Shown here: positions 35,296-44,631 of the stretch, piece by piece
Position numbering within the stretch: the stretch's first letter is position 1
Layout: each line of letters opens with the position of its first letter
NCBI GenBank assembly: GCA_017642695.1
Contig: JAEPQD010000001.1
Coordinates: forward strand, 1,807,701 to 1,871,700
Length of the DNA: 64,000 bases
Direction: 5' to 3'
Origin: Parvibaculum sp.
GTDB taxonomy: Bacteria > Pseudomonadota > Alphaproteobacteria > Parvibaculales > Parvibaculaceae
Translations under genes and position numbers: made by a program
Notes under the pieces: model-generated
What the model saw: the letters and a program-made list of their open reading frames with translations, nothing else
Database searches by the model: none
Told to the model about the DNA's origin: nothing

Positions 35296-36108
35296 TCATA
35301 GCCAGTCGTCGGTCTTCACGCCGAAATCTTCCGCCAGAATCCGGTTCGGTAGCCGGTAGTAGGTCGAAAGATAGGAAATCAGTTCCGGCGGTGCGGGGTC
35401 GTATTTTCTGACCCCCTTGCTTGTCACCTCGAGCGATTGCCGGGCTGCCCCCAGAAAATCGCAGATCCGGTCGAGTTCCTCCTGCGGTGCTTCCCTCAGA
35501 TCCTCAAGGCGCAGCAGGTGGATCTGCTTCGCATCGAAATGCCTGTGCATCCGGCTGATCTGGAGATGATAGAGCCCGCGTGCGTGATAGCCGTAGGGAG
35601 ACGGCCGGAAGGGCCTCGCGTCCAGACGCGACATGTCCCGCTGATCCGCGAGCAGCTCGTCGAAAAGGTCCTTCTGCTGCAGTTTCCGCATGCGCAGAGA
35701 ATGATTGATGTGGGAAATGGCGCGCTTCACGGGATCGCGCATGATGAAGATGAGCCTGAGATCGGGGTTGTACCCCGCCAGGCGCTCCATCGTGCCGGGA
35801 TGATAGGCGTATGATGGCGTGCTCTCCCCGCGGATCGGGAACCCGTGGCCGCGCTCGAAATGCATGTGGTAGCTGTCGATCGGAGGCGGCTTGGGCATAT
35901 CCCAGGCATGCAGTTCCTTGGGGGTTGTCATGAAGATCTCGGGATGATGGGAAAGCGTCGCATGCAGGGTGCTTGTCCCGGCCTTCATGGCGCCCACGAT
36001 CATGAAAGTGGGGCCCTGGGAGGAGGTCTTGCGGAAAAATGATTTCAGGCGTCGCAGGCCCACGGACATGGCCCCGGCAGGCTGGCGGTATTGAACGATT
36101 CTGGGCAT
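35296..36108 (-). CDS. Sulfotransferase domain protein
   Basis: 270-aa PAPS-dependent sulfotransferase. 5'-PSB loop FMIVGAMKAGTSTLHATL and 3'-PB segment FIMRDPVKRAISHINHS are canonical for the Sulfotransfer_1 group that includes NodH-like and heparan sulfotransferases. The C-terminal KYDPAPPELISYLSTYY is also typical. An internal ATG at 36069 (MSVGLRRLKSFF) could be the true start. It converges with the monooxygenase and is divergent from the capsule operon, so it may decorate the capsule. Confidence 0.9.
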   Translation of the reverse strand: MPRIVQYRQPAGAMSVGLRRLKSFFRKTSSQGPTFMIVGAMKAGTSTLHATLSHHPEIFMTTPKELHAWDMPKPPPIDSYHMHFERGHGFPIRGESTPSYAYHPGTMERLAGYNPDLRLIFIMRDPVKRAISHINHSLRMRKLQQKDLFDELLADQRDMSRLDARPFRPSPYGYHARGLYHLQISRMHRHFDAKQIHLLRLEDLREAPQEELDRICDFLGAARQSLEVTSKGVRKYDPAPPELISYLSTYYRLPNRILAEDFGVKTDDWL

Positions 36109-36273
36109 TGATCGGAAGGACTTCTTCTGTGCGGCGCATCTTGACCGCAGGCGACCCGGAGGGGTGGTGGACTAATTGTTTCATAGGGTTATACCTTGCC
36201 TTTCACGGTCGCGACATACTCGCCGGACCGGCCGGTCCGTGAAGGCGCTGCTTGGAACTGGCGTGTGTAACGA
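36109..36273. promoter_or_regulatory. Divergent region before the capsule operon, with a 16-bp palindrome
   Basis: Gap between the divergent sulfotransferase and the first capsule gene. It carries a perfect palindrome CGGACCGGCCGGTCCG at 36224-36239, about 35 bp before the glycosyltransferase start, and an AT-richer stretch at 36170-36195 that may be a promoter. Confidence 0.4.
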
Positions 36274-38886
36274 GTGCGGGACCGCAATCGGCCCGAATTG
36301 CAAAACGGGAACAAGAAAAAAGCCCCCGATGACAGCCGGACTGGACCAGTGAGCAATCGTCAGGTGTCGTCTCCCGCGGTCAGTTGGCCTTCGCTCCTGC
36401 TCCGCCGAAATCGGCTGCCCTTGCTCAAGGCCTATCTGCACATCTGGCGCTCCGGGCTGTTCGATCGCAAATGGTACTGGCAGCAATATCCCGACGTGCA
36501 GGCGCGCCGTGTCGACACGCTGCTTCATTATCTGCTCAGGGGGGCTTCGGAGGGGCGCAAGCCCAACGAGATATTCGAGGGCCGCTGGTATCTTGAAACC
36601 TACCCTGACGTTGCAGCGGAAGGGGTCAATCCGCTGCTGCACTACGTTCTGAGCGGCGCGGCGGAGGGCCGCCAGCCCGCGGAAGGCTTCTCCGTTCAGG
36701 AATATCTCGAGCAGAACCCAGATGTCGCCTCGTCGGGCATGGCCCCTCTGCTGCACTATCTGAAATTTGGCCGCGGCGAAGGCCGAAGTCTGGGCTACAA
36801 CGACGACAATGTGGCGTGGAAGCCCGCTTCTCGGCCCGTCGCGCCTCCTCCCGAGACGTGGCGGGAACTGGCCGATCGCAGTCGGCCGTCCGGTGAGCCT
36901 CCGGCGGTCGATGTGGTTATCCCCGTCTATCGCGGTTTCGACGATACTCTCGCCTGCATTCATTCTGTCCTGACGGCACAGAACAAGACGCCTCATGAAG
37001 TCGTCGTTATCGACGACGGTTCTCCCGAACCGTTGCTGACGGCCAGGCTGGGTGAGATCGCGTCGCTGGGTCTGATCACGCTTCTCAGGAATGACCGCAA
37101 CCTGGGGTTTGTCGGAACGGCGAACAAAGGCATGAAGTTGCACACCGACAGGGACGTGGTGCTGCTCAACTCAGATACCGTCGTTTATGGCGACTGGCTG
37201 GATCGTCTGGTCGCGCATGCCGTCGAGGACGTCGGGACGGTCACGCCCCTATCCACCAACGCAACCATTTGCAGCTACCCGGCCACCAATCGCAACAACA
37301 ACCAGGAACTTGAAATTTCCTTCGAGGAAGTCGACCGGATTTGTGCGGAGGTCAACCGCGGACGCTCGGTCGAGGTGCCTACCGGCGTTGGTTTCTGCCT
37401 GTATCTGAAGAGGGAGATGCTCGATCAGACGGGGTATTTCGACGAGGAGGCCTTTGGTCGCGGCTACGGTGAGGAGAACGATCTGTGCCGTCGGGCCGCG
37501 GCACTGGAATGGCGAAATATCATGGCGGCCGACGTCTTCGTCCGGCATACGGGCGAGGTTTCATTCGCCGCTTCCGCAAAGGAGGCGCAGCGCAAGGGCA
37601 TGCGAACGCTGCTGCGCAAACATCCCGACTACATGACCTTGGTGAAAGCGCACGCGGAACGCGACCCGGCCGCTCCTCTGCGCCGGCGCGTCGACGCTCG
37701 CCGCTTCGGGCTGAGATACGAACGAAACATTCTCTTTGTGTCTCACACCTGGGGCGGGGGAATCGAACGTCACATTCGCGATATGTCGCTCATGCTCGAG
37801 CCATCGGGGGTCGGTGTGATTGTCCTCAGGCCCAGGTATCCAGGCGGTATGGTGGCGGCTTTCGGTTCGCCGGAAGCAATCCGGATTCCGAATCTGAAAA
37901 AGCTCGACCTTCAAGCCGACATGCCCGAAATCGTGGAGTTGATGCACCTTGCGGGCGTTTTTCAGATACACGTTCATAGTCTTGCCGGCTGGGACGACGG
38001 CATTTTTAATGTACTGCCAGCGCTGGCTGCCGAAGCGTGCGTGCCCATGGATTTCACCTTTCATGATTTCATGGCGATTTGCCCTCGGATAAATATGGTC
38101 ACTCCTTCCGGCCAGTTTTGTGGAGGGCCTGAAAGAAAAAAATGCCGTGATTGTTTAAAGGAGGACGAAGCGTTCTCGGAGGTCGACGTCGACAGGTGGC
38201 AGAATAGGTTTCGGGATTTCATGAAAGGTACCCGCTTTCGCTTCGCGCCAAGCCGCGACACGGCGAACCGCGTGAAACCCTTTCTGAATGGCATGGCCGT
38301 GGATATTCGCCCGCATCCTGAGGAAAGCATGACACGAGCGTCGACGGTAGCGCCTTTTAGGGATGGAGATATTCTTCGGGTCGCGGTCCCGGGCGCCGTT
38401 GGCCTCCACAAGGGAGCTGAAGTTCTCTATCGTGCGGCCGCTCACGCACGTCTCATGAAGCTCCCGCTGGAATATGTCGTCGTCGGGTACACAAACCGGG
38501 ACGCCGATTTTGAGAAACTGGGGAATGTCCGCATTACCGGCCTCTACACACACGAGGACCTCGACGAAATATTCGCGCGGGAACAATGCCACCTTGCGAT
38601 GATACCGTCCGTATGGCCCGAAACCTATTCCTATACCTTGTCCGAGCTCATGGCGGCCGGGTTTCCCGTCGCGGTTTTTCCCTTCGGTGCCCAGTACGAA
38701 CGGTTGATGGAAACAGCGCCGGATCTGGCGATCGGTCTTCCGATGGAAGGCCTGACGGATCCCTCGGCCATTAACCGGTGTCTCCTCGAGAGTCGGGATG
38801 GTATTGTGGCGAAAAAGGATCGAGCTACCGTGCACTTCGAGCGCAAGTACACTTACGCTTCCTACTACGAGTCCACAGATGTCTGA
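36274..38886 (+). CDS. Multidomain glycosyltransferase (YPDV repeats + GT2 + GT4-like)
   Basis: 870-aa capsule-locus enzyme. Residues ~60-170 hold three repeats of about 38 residues (WYWQQYPDV, WYLETYPDV, YLEQNPDV, each followed by PLLHYL/V..G..EGR), a module common in large cell-surface glycosyltransferases. Residues ~210-450 are a GT2 (GT-A) domain with VDVVIPVYRGFDD, VVVIDDGSPE and LLNSDTVV. Residues ~485-870 are a GT4-type GT-B domain with NILFVSHTWGGGIERHIRD and PSVWPETYSYTLSELMAAG. It could add two successive sugars. The start is a GTG at 36274; GTG 36349 is a possible alternative. It is the first gene of the plus-strand capsule operon and overlaps the next by 8 bp. Confidence 0.88.
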   Translation: MRDRNRPELQNGNKKKAPDDSRTGPVSNRQVSSPAVSWPSLLLRRNRLPLLKAYLHIWRSGLFDRKWYWQQYPDVQARRVDTLLHYLLRGASEGRKPNEIFEGRWYLETYPDVAAEGVNPLLHYVLSGAAEGRQPAEGFSVQEYLEQNPDVASSGMAPLLHYLKFGRGEGRSLGYNDDNVAWKPASRPVAPPPETWRELADRSRPSGEPPAVDVVIPVYRGFDDTLACIHSVLTAQNKTPHEVVVIDDGSPEPLLTARLGEIASLGLITLLRNDRNLGFVGTANKGMKLHTDRDVVLLNSDTVVYGDWLDRLVAHAVEDVGTVTPLSTNATICSYPATNRNNNQELEISFEEVDRICAEVNRGRSVEVPTGVGFCLYLKREMLDQTGYFDEEAFGRGYGEENDLCRRAAALEWRNIMAADVFVRHTGEVSFAASAKEAQRKGMRTLLRKHPDYMTLVKAHAERDPAAPLRRRVDARRFGLRYERNILFVSHTWGGGIERHIRDMSLMLEPSGVGVIVLRPRYPGGMVAAFGSPEAIRIPNLKKLDLQADMPEIVELMHLAGVFQIHVHSLAGWDDGIFNVLPALAAEACVPMDFTFHDFMAICPRINMVTPSGQFCGGPERKKCRDCLKEDEAFSEVDVDRWQNRFRDFMKGTRFRFAPSRDTANRVKPFLNGMAVDIRPHPEESMTRASTVAPFRDGDILRVAVPGAVGLHKGAEVLYRAAAHARLMKLPLEYVVVGYTNRDADFEKLGNVRITGLYTHEDLDEIFAREQCHLAMIPSVWPETYSYTLSELMAAGFPVAVFPFGAQYERLMETAPDLAIGLPMEGLTDPSAINRCLLESRDGIVAKKDRATVHFERKYTYASYYESTDV

Positions 38887-39676
38887 TGACGTACCCTTTT
38901 TCATTCTTGGTTGCGTACGGTCCGGGACGACACTGCTGCGCGACATTCTCCGGACCAGCGCGCGCCTGGAGTGTCCAGAGGAAACCCAGTATTATCGGTG
39001 GGGTCAGCCTTTCGGAAACAACGGCTTCATCAATCACGTGTTGAAGCCGCCGCTGCTCAAGCGTCATCGGAAGATGGACAAGGTTGACGAAACGCTCTTC
39101 GAAGAATTCATGAATACCTCACTTTCTCGCAAGCACCTGCAGGATCGCTACATGGACGCGTATCTCGCGGCGCAGTCGAGAGGGGGGAGCAGGTGGTTCG
39201 ACAAGTCGCCGCAGAATATTTACGGCTTGCCGCTCCTCTCTCATGACTATCCTTCCGCGAAATTCGTGCACATCGTGCGAAATCCGCTGAATGTGGTGGC
39301 CAGCTTGATGATCGGAAAGATTGTCAGCTCCCCAAGCGTTATAGCGGCTGCGAATTACTGGTACGAGGCGGTGGCGATCTTCAACACGACTCGGCCGCTC
39401 TTTGAGGAACGTGTTTGCGAATTGAAATACGAAAACTTGATATCCAGTCCCGAGAGTGAACTGGAGCGGCTTATGAACTTCGTGGGAGAGGATCCGCTCA
39501 CCCTTTCGTACGATTGCTCGAAAATTCATCCTGAGAAAGATCAATACAGGTCGGTGCTTACGGATGCCGATATCGCTTTGATCCGGGATATCTGCGGTTC
39601 CTGGGCAGAGGGCTACGGATACGATCTTTCGGTGAGGGGACTCGAGGCGGAAACCAGGGAATCGAATTTGACATGA
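38879..39676 (+). CDS. Sulfotransferase family protein in the capsule operon
   Basis: 265-aa PAPS-dependent sulfotransferase of the Sulfotransfer_3 type. 5'-PSB FFILGCVRSGTTLLRDIL, WFDKSPQNIY, and 3'-PB FVHIVRNPLNVVASLM are intact. The ATG at 38879 overlaps the stop of the glycosyltransferase by 8 bp, so translation is coupled and it belongs to the capsule pathway. This is the strongest evidence that the exported glycan is sulfated. Confidence 0.9.
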   Translation: MSDDVPFFILGCVRSGTTLLRDILRTSARLECPEETQYYRWGQPFGNNGFINHVLKPPLLKRHRKMDKVDETLFEEFMNTSLSRKHLQDRYMDAYLAAQSRGGSRWFDKSPQNIYGLPLLSHDYPSAKFVHIVRNPLNVVASLMIGKIVSSPSVIAAANYWYEAVAIFNTTRPLFEERVCELKYENLISSPESELERLMNFVGEDPLTLSYDCSKIHPEKDQYRSVLTDADIALIRDICGSWAEGYGYDLSVRGLEAETRESNLT

Positions 39677-39727
39677 TGGCAGTCGCCAGGATCTGCACAC
39701 GATGCTTGCATCGCTTCCTGTCTTTCG

Positions 39728-41584
39728 ATGGGGCAGGCGCCATTTGCGAAAAGCGTTTCGGCAGGATCTGCGGCTGACATGCCGAAATACCTGATCCGTC
39801 TGGTCGAGGCTGTCGAAACGCTGGTCCGGTTGGCGTCGTCACGCCTGAGTTACGTCGTCGCGCTTGAGCGTTTTCACGGCGTACGGCGTAATCTTGCTCC
39901 CCCGCGCGCTCACCTACCCGCATTTCGCGACGTGAGTGGCGAACAGTCGCCGCTACAGGTTTCCCTGATCGTTCTGTCGCTGCACGGCGCGGAGATGTTG
40001 AGGACATTGTTTGCATCGGTGGCCCGGTACAATACCTGGCCCGATATCGAGTTTCTCGTTGTTGATCACGGAGGAGACGAGGAAACAGCCACGGCAATAC
40101 ATGAAGCCGATCAGCGTTTGAGCATTCGTCATCTGAAGCCTGGCAGGAACTTTAGTTTTGCATTTTCCTGCAACCGCGCCGCGCAGGTGGCTCGCGGCGA
40201 TGTCGTTGTGTTTCTGAACAATGATATCGAGTTTACCGAGGATATATTGCCCGGGATCATTGCGGCTTCCCGGAATGGAGACGTGCTTGCCGGGGTAAAG
40301 TTCTGGAACAAGCAGTCGGATGGCCGGGGGACGGAGAAGCCACAAACAGGAATCCGGTTTCGCTGGAACGAGAGGCAGGGCTGGACGGTGCCGTATGAGG
40401 TCGTGCCGGATGATCTGTTGTCGGACGGTCCCGCCGAAGTGCCCGCCATAACGGCGGCGGTGCTCGGTATTTCGCGACAGAAATTTCTAGCTATTGGCGG
40501 GTTTCACGAGAACTATCTCTATGCATACGAAGACGTCGATCTTTGTCTGAAGGCTGCGGCACGTTTCGGCATGAAGTCGATTTCCCTGAACAACATCTCT
40601 GTGAGACATCTGTGGGGAGCAACGCGCTTCAAACGCTCGCCGCGCAAGAAGCGCCGTGAATGGCACCGCTACAACATGTCGGTCTTCCGTTCTCGCTGCG
40701 GCTATCTTTCCAGACGCTTGGCATGGCTGGGTCTGTTCGACAAATCCGGCTTCGATTGGGGCCGCAACCCTGCGATATCCCTGATAGAAGCGGAGCGCAG
40801 ATCGACGCAGGAAGGTGAGGGTACGGCACGCATCTTCGGATCGGAAATCGTGTGCGCTGATTTTGCCGGGTATGATCTCTATGGATATGACGTCGTTGTC
40901 TGCCGGAGTCCGCAGGTCGATCCCGGTGTCATGAGGCACCTCGGACCGATGACGCTTCGGGTGGCGTGGATTCCTGATTCAGATGAAGACTGGATGCCGG
41001 TGGCTGATTTCTACGACCTGTTCGTCGCAGAGACGGAGGACACCGCGGCGGCGGCGGCGGAGAAGATGGGCCTGCCTGTCCATTGCTGCGGCGAAGCCGG
41101 AGCGTTCGCCCTCCATCCAATTCTGGCTGATTTCATCGAAAGTCGCTTTCGGACGCTCGTCATCGCTTCTCCGGAGAATCGAGACGCAGCTGCGCTTGTG
41201 ACACGGTTACGCAGCGAAGGACACTCGGTTCACGCCCGGCGTGGTATCGAGCCGAGGGATACGCTGCGCTACGACATTGCGATCTGGTTTGAGCCTGCCT
41301 CCGAGAGGCCCTCTGCTGGTACGATCCATGTTGCGGCTCACGACGCGGTGGAAGGTCAGGAAGGTTTTTATGAGATATGCTCCGGTTCCTGTCGCAGCAG
41401 TTTTGATGCCTGGTTTGCGGAAATGATGAACGGTGTTGTTGCTTGTCATGAGAGGTTGATGGCTGGACCGGACGATCCTCCACTGGACGAGAAGGTGAAA
41501 TTCGACGATGCGGAGGCGGAAATGTTCTGGTCCAGCTATGAGGATCCGACCGCTGGTTTGATCGGCCGATCGCCGCGCGCGTAA
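39728..41584 (+). CDS. Glycosyltransferase family 2 protein with C-terminal extension
   Basis: 618-aa protein. The GT2 domain lies at about residues 75-310: VSLIVLSLHGAEMLRTLFAS, VVDHGG in the DxD-preceding strand, and VVFLNNDIEFTEDILPG with the catalytic DID-like site, then YAYEDVDLCLKAA. The C-terminal 250 residues look like a degenerate GT-B half (DYYDLFVAETE-like VADFYDLFVAETEDTA, FRTLVIASPEN). It is likely to extend the capsule repeat unit. ATG 39728 is used; ATG 39779 is possible. A gap of about 50 bp separates it from the sulfotransferase. Confidence 0.87.
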   Translation: MGQAPFAKSVSAGSAADMPKYLIRLVEAVETLVRLASSRLSYVVALERFHGVRRNLAPPRAHLPAFRDVSGEQSPLQVSLIVLSLHGAEMLRTLFASVARYNTWPDIEFLVVDHGGDEETATAIHEADQRLSIRHLKPGRNFSFAFSCNRAAQVARGDVVVFLNNDIEFTEDILPGIIAASRNGDVLAGVKFWNKQSDGRGTEKPQTGIRFRWNERQGWTVPYEVVPDDLLSDGPAEVPAITAAVLGISRQKFLAIGGFHENYLYAYEDVDLCLKAAARFGMKSISLNNISVRHLWGATRFKRSPRKKRREWHRYNMSVFRSRCGYLSRRLAWLGLFDKSGFDWGRNPAISLIEAERRSTQEGEGTARIFGSEIVCADFAGYDLYGYDVVVCRSPQVDPGVMRHLGPMTLRVAWIPDSDEDWMPVADFYDLFVAETEDTAAAAAEKMGLPVHCCGEAGAFALHPILADFIESRFRTLVIASPENRDAAALVTRLRSEGHSVHARRGIEPRDTLRYDIAIWFEPASERPSAGTIHVAAHDAVEGQEGFYEICSGSCRSSFDAWFAEMMNGVVACHERLMAGPDDPPLDEKVKFDDAEAEMFWSSYEDPTAGLIGRSPRA

Positions 41585-41600
41585 CGGAGGGCGCCAACCG

Positions 41601-42185
41601 ATGGAAATAAGAATGGGATGCGCCACGGATACCGAGAATCTTGTCCGGTATTTGTTGATGGCGGGAGAGGGGTTGTTTGAACATTTGTTCGACGACGCCT
41701 ATCCGGGCCTGACAGCGAAGGATGCGCTTGCCCTCGGCGTGGGCGACGAGACAAGTCCCTATCATTTCGAAAATGCCTATCTCGTTGAAACGGAGAGTGG
41801 CGTCGTTGGCTGCCTCATTGCATTTCCGGCGGACGACCTCGGGCTGCCGGAGATTGTCTACAGCATCCTGCCGAAGGACCGTATCGATCCGGCGCGGCCG
41901 CTTTTCGAACGGCAATTGCCCGACAGTTTCTACATAAACACGCTGGCAGTGGACGAGGCGGTTCGAGGTCGCGGTGTGGGATCTCTGCTGCTGGACTTCG
42001 CATCGGAGCTTGCTCGTAGTTCTGGTTGCGACAGCCTGACCTTGCATGCATGGGGTGACAATGATGCCGCGCTTTCCCTTTACCGCGCCTACGGCTTTCA
42101 GGAGCTGGAAAGGATCGAGCTTCCGAAATCGGCTGCTCTCACGCATGGCGCGCCGATGCTCCTTTTGAAGTGCCCGTTGGCCTGA
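41601..42185 (+). CDS. GNAT family N-acetyltransferase
   Basis: 194-aa acetyltransferase. The acetyl-CoA loop is INTLAVDEAVRGRGVGSLLL (RGRGVG) and the following strand GCDSLTLHAWGDNDAALSLYRAYGF is typical of GNAT. GGAGG lies upstream of the ATG. Located between a glycosyltransferase and the SDR gene (2 bp away), it may acetylate a sugar or an amine in the capsule or its lipid carrier. Confidence 0.88.
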   Translation: MEIRMGCATDTENLVRYLLMAGEGLFEHLFDDAYPGLTAKDALALGVGDETSPYHFENAYLVETESGVVGCLIAFPADDLGLPEIVYSILPKDRIDPARPLFERQLPDSFYINTLAVDEAVRGRGVGSLLLDFASELARSSGCDSLTLHAWGDNDAALSLYRAYGFQELERIELPKSAALTHGAPMLLLKCPLA

Positions 42186-42187
42186 CG

Positions 42188-43000
42188 ATGACGAGAAGCG
42201 AGGACAAGCCGGTACTGAAGGTGATCGTAATCACCGGAGCGAATGGCGGCTTAGGATCGGCACTTTCTCGTGCCTATGCGGCGCCAGGTGTGCACCTCGG
42301 TCTTCTGGGAAGAAACGAAGAGACGCTCGCATCTGTGGCGGCGGACTGCCGGAGCAAGGGCGCCTCGGTGGAGAGCCTCGTCGCCGATGTGACCGGCCCG
42401 GCTGTCATCGATCTGCTTCTGGAGTTCGATGCGCGTCATTCTATCGATCTTCTCATTGCGGGAGCGGGCGTTACGTCCGGGATTCCGGCCCCATACAGTA
42501 TGGAGCCCTGGGATACCGCTGAAGCCGCGTTGCTGACGAATTTTGTTGGCGGCGTTCGAACGATTGCGCCCGTCGCGGCCCGAATGGCGGAACGGGGCCA
42601 TGGGCACATTGCGGCGATCGGCTCCCTGGCTGCGCTCACGCCTTTGCCCTTTAGTCCGGCCTATAGCGCGGCGAAGGCAGGTTTGACCGTCTATGTGAGA
42701 GCGCTAAGGCGCCTCCTCGCATCAAGAGGTGTCCGATTTACCGTGGTCAGCATTGGTTACGTTGAGACGGCTATGAGCCGGAAGCTGACAGGCTCCAAGC
42801 GGTTCATGATAACGCCCGACAAGGCGGCAATAGTGATAAGGAAAGGGTTGGAGCGGAATCGTGCTCACTTGGCCTATCCATTTGTATTGGCTGCAGGAAT
42901 TCGTGTTCTGAACCTGCTGCCGGAGCCCCTTGTTCGCTTGATACTTCCCGCCTTTGCTTTTACGATTTCTCGCCGGGAAGCTGGTGGTGGGGCCCCCTGA
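42188..43000 (+). CDS. Short-chain dehydrogenase/reductase (rkpH-like by context)
   Basis: 270-aa SDR. Cofactor motif VIVITGANGGLGSALSRAY, LIAGAGVT and the catalytic Ser/Tyr/Lys in AAIGSLAAL and AYSAAKAGLTVY are present. The C-terminus (VLNLLPEPLVRLILPAFAF) is hydrophobic and may contact membrane. In rhizobial rkp loci an SDR (RkpH) sits next to a membrane protein and an oxoamine-synthase-like RkpG. Here it could reduce the 3-keto group made by the oxoamine synthase at 52939, as 3-ketosphinganine reductases do. That role is inference. Confidence 0.88.
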   Translation: MTRSEDKPVLKVIVITGANGGLGSALSRAYAAPGVHLGLLGRNEETLASVAADCRSKGASVESLVADVTGPAVIDLLLEFDARHSIDLLIAGAGVTSGIPAPYSMEPWDTAEAALLTNFVGGVRTIAPVAARMAERGHGHIAAIGSLAALTPLPFSPAYSAAKAGLTVYVRALRRLLASRGVRFTVVSIGYVETAMSRKLTGSKRFMITPDKAAIVIRKGLERNRAHLAYPFVLAAGIRVLNLLPEPLVRLILPAFAFTISRREAGGGAP

Positions 43001-43029
43001 GTTAGCCAGGCTTCCATAAGGAGCAAGTA

Positions 43030-44631
43030 ATGGTGGGCGGTCTTGCGGGGTTTTTTACTGCATTTCTCGCGGTGCTCGTCCTTGAACGATTTGCCGAACC
43101 GCGCCACCCCGAACGCCCGATTTTGCATCGCGTAAGCCTGCTTGCTGCGATGCCCCTGATTCTATTCTATCTGTCAGTGTTCATGGTCACATACAGGCCA
43201 GTCTTCGCCACGCTGTTCACGATCATCGTCTTTCTTGGCATCGTCGTCGTCAACAATGCCAAGGTGCGTGAACTGAACGAACCGCTCGTCTATTCGGATT
43301 TCGCGCTGTTGCGTCAGGCGATCGAACACCCGGGGCTGTACGTGACCTATATCGGACCGTTCAAGGTGACCGCGGTCATCCTGTCGGGCGGAGCGAGTAT
43401 TCTTGCCTGTCTTGTATTTGAGCCGCCTGTTGTCGTGCGCGATACGGCCGCGGAATGGATTGCGACGCTCGCCTACTTTCTCGTGTTCTTTGGCGCGATC
43501 TACGCAATCACACGCGGGCCGCTTCGCAACGAGTTCAGGCAGATACTGAAAAAATTCGGCGCGTCGACCGATATTCGTGAGGATGTCGACAAGCTCAGCC
43601 TCGTCATCTCGCTGATATTTTACTTTTTTCTCGCAGGAGAACAGGACGAAGCCGTTGCCATATCGGAGCGGAATGAACGCGAAGACCGGACGCGCCTGTT
43701 GCAGGACGGAACTTCGCGCCCTGCCGTCGTGGTGGTTCAGAGCGAGTCCTTCTTTGACGCTCGCAATATCATGACGAAAGTTCCCGAAGGCTTTCTCTCG
43801 GAATTCGACAGGACGGTCAGCAAGGCCAGATACTCCGGTCGCCTTCGCGTGCCCGCATGGGGTGCAAACACGTTGCGGACGGAGTTCGCGTTTCTCTCGG
43901 GAATTCCAGACGAAGCGCTCGGTGTCGACCGTTTCAATCCGTATCTCAAATATTGCAACAAGCCGGTATGGACGGTCGCATCATATTTCCGGAGCATCGG
44001 ATACAGGACCGTATGCATCCACCCCTTCCACAAATCCTTTTTCAGAAGGAACCGTGTGTATCCGTATCTCGGATTTGACGAATTCATCGACATTCAGGAT
44101 TTCGACGAATCCGACAAGTTGGGAACCTACATTTCGGATGCGGCGGTAACACGCAAGATCGAGGAGAAACTTTCGGACAGCGATCGTCCTATTTTCATTT
44201 TCGCGATCACCATGGAAAACCACGGCCCGTGGCGCACGAAGCGGATCGATGTCTCCGAAGCTGTGCTCAATGCAACGCCAAGAAGAGCGAAGAACGTTGC
44301 GCAATATCTCGCGCACCTGACAAATGCTGACGCCATGATAGGGCGCTTGCGCAGAGTATTGAGGAAGCAGGAGTCGGGAGCGGTGTTCTGCTTCTACGGC
44401 GACCATTTGCCCGGCTTCTCCAAGTTCTTCAACGCCATCGGAATGAACGATCCTCGAACCGATTACTTTATCTGGCATACGGGGCCTGTGGACGTGAAGC
44501 GCCGCGCGAATGTCAGTGCTGACGCCGTCAATCGTATGATACTGGAAGCATTTGTCGCTGTGACGTCGAATGAGGGGCAGAGGGCGGACGAACGGAAGTT
44601 TGGGCCGCAAGAGGCGGGAAGAAGTATATGA
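43030..44631 (+). CDS. Membrane sulfatase-fold transferase (LtaS/OpgB-like)
   Basis: 533-aa inner-membrane protein with about four or five N-terminal membrane segments, then a periplasmic alkaline-phosphatase-fold domain. Active-site features include VVVVQSESFFD (metal ligand Glu), WGANTLRTEFAFLSG (candidate Thr nucleophile), TMENHGPW and FYGDHLPGFS (metal ligands). Relatives transfer phosphoglycerol or phosphoethanolamine from phospholipids to glycans. In this locus it may add a phospho-group to the capsule or its anchor. AAGGAG precedes the ATG. It overlaps kpsS by 4 bp. It occupies the place of the rkpI membrane gene of rhizobia. Confidence 0.85.
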   Translation: MVGGLAGFFTAFLAVLVLERFAEPRHPERPILHRVSLLAAMPLILFYLSVFMVTYRPVFATLFTIIVFLGIVVVNNAKVRELNEPLVYSDFALLRQAIEHPGLYVTYIGPFKVTAVILSGGASILACLVFEPPVVVRDTAAEWIATLAYFLVFFGAIYAITRGPLRNEFRQILKKFGASTDIREDVDKLSLVISLIFYFFLAGEQDEAVAISERNEREDRTRLLQDGTSRPAVVVVQSESFFDARNIMTKVPEGFLSEFDRTVSKARYSGRLRVPAWGANTLRTEFAFLSGIPDEALGVDRFNPYLKYCNKPVWTVASYFRSIGYRTVCIHPFHKSFFRRNRVYPYLGFDEFIDIQDFDESDKLGTYISDAAVTRKIEEKLSDSDRPIFIFAITMENHGPWRTKRIDVSEAVLNATPRRAKNVAQYLAHLTNADAMIGRLRRVLRKQESGAVFCFYGDHLPGFSKFFNAIGMNDPRTDYFIWHTGPVDVKRRANVSADAVNRMILEAFVAVTSNEGQRADERKFGPQEAGRSI

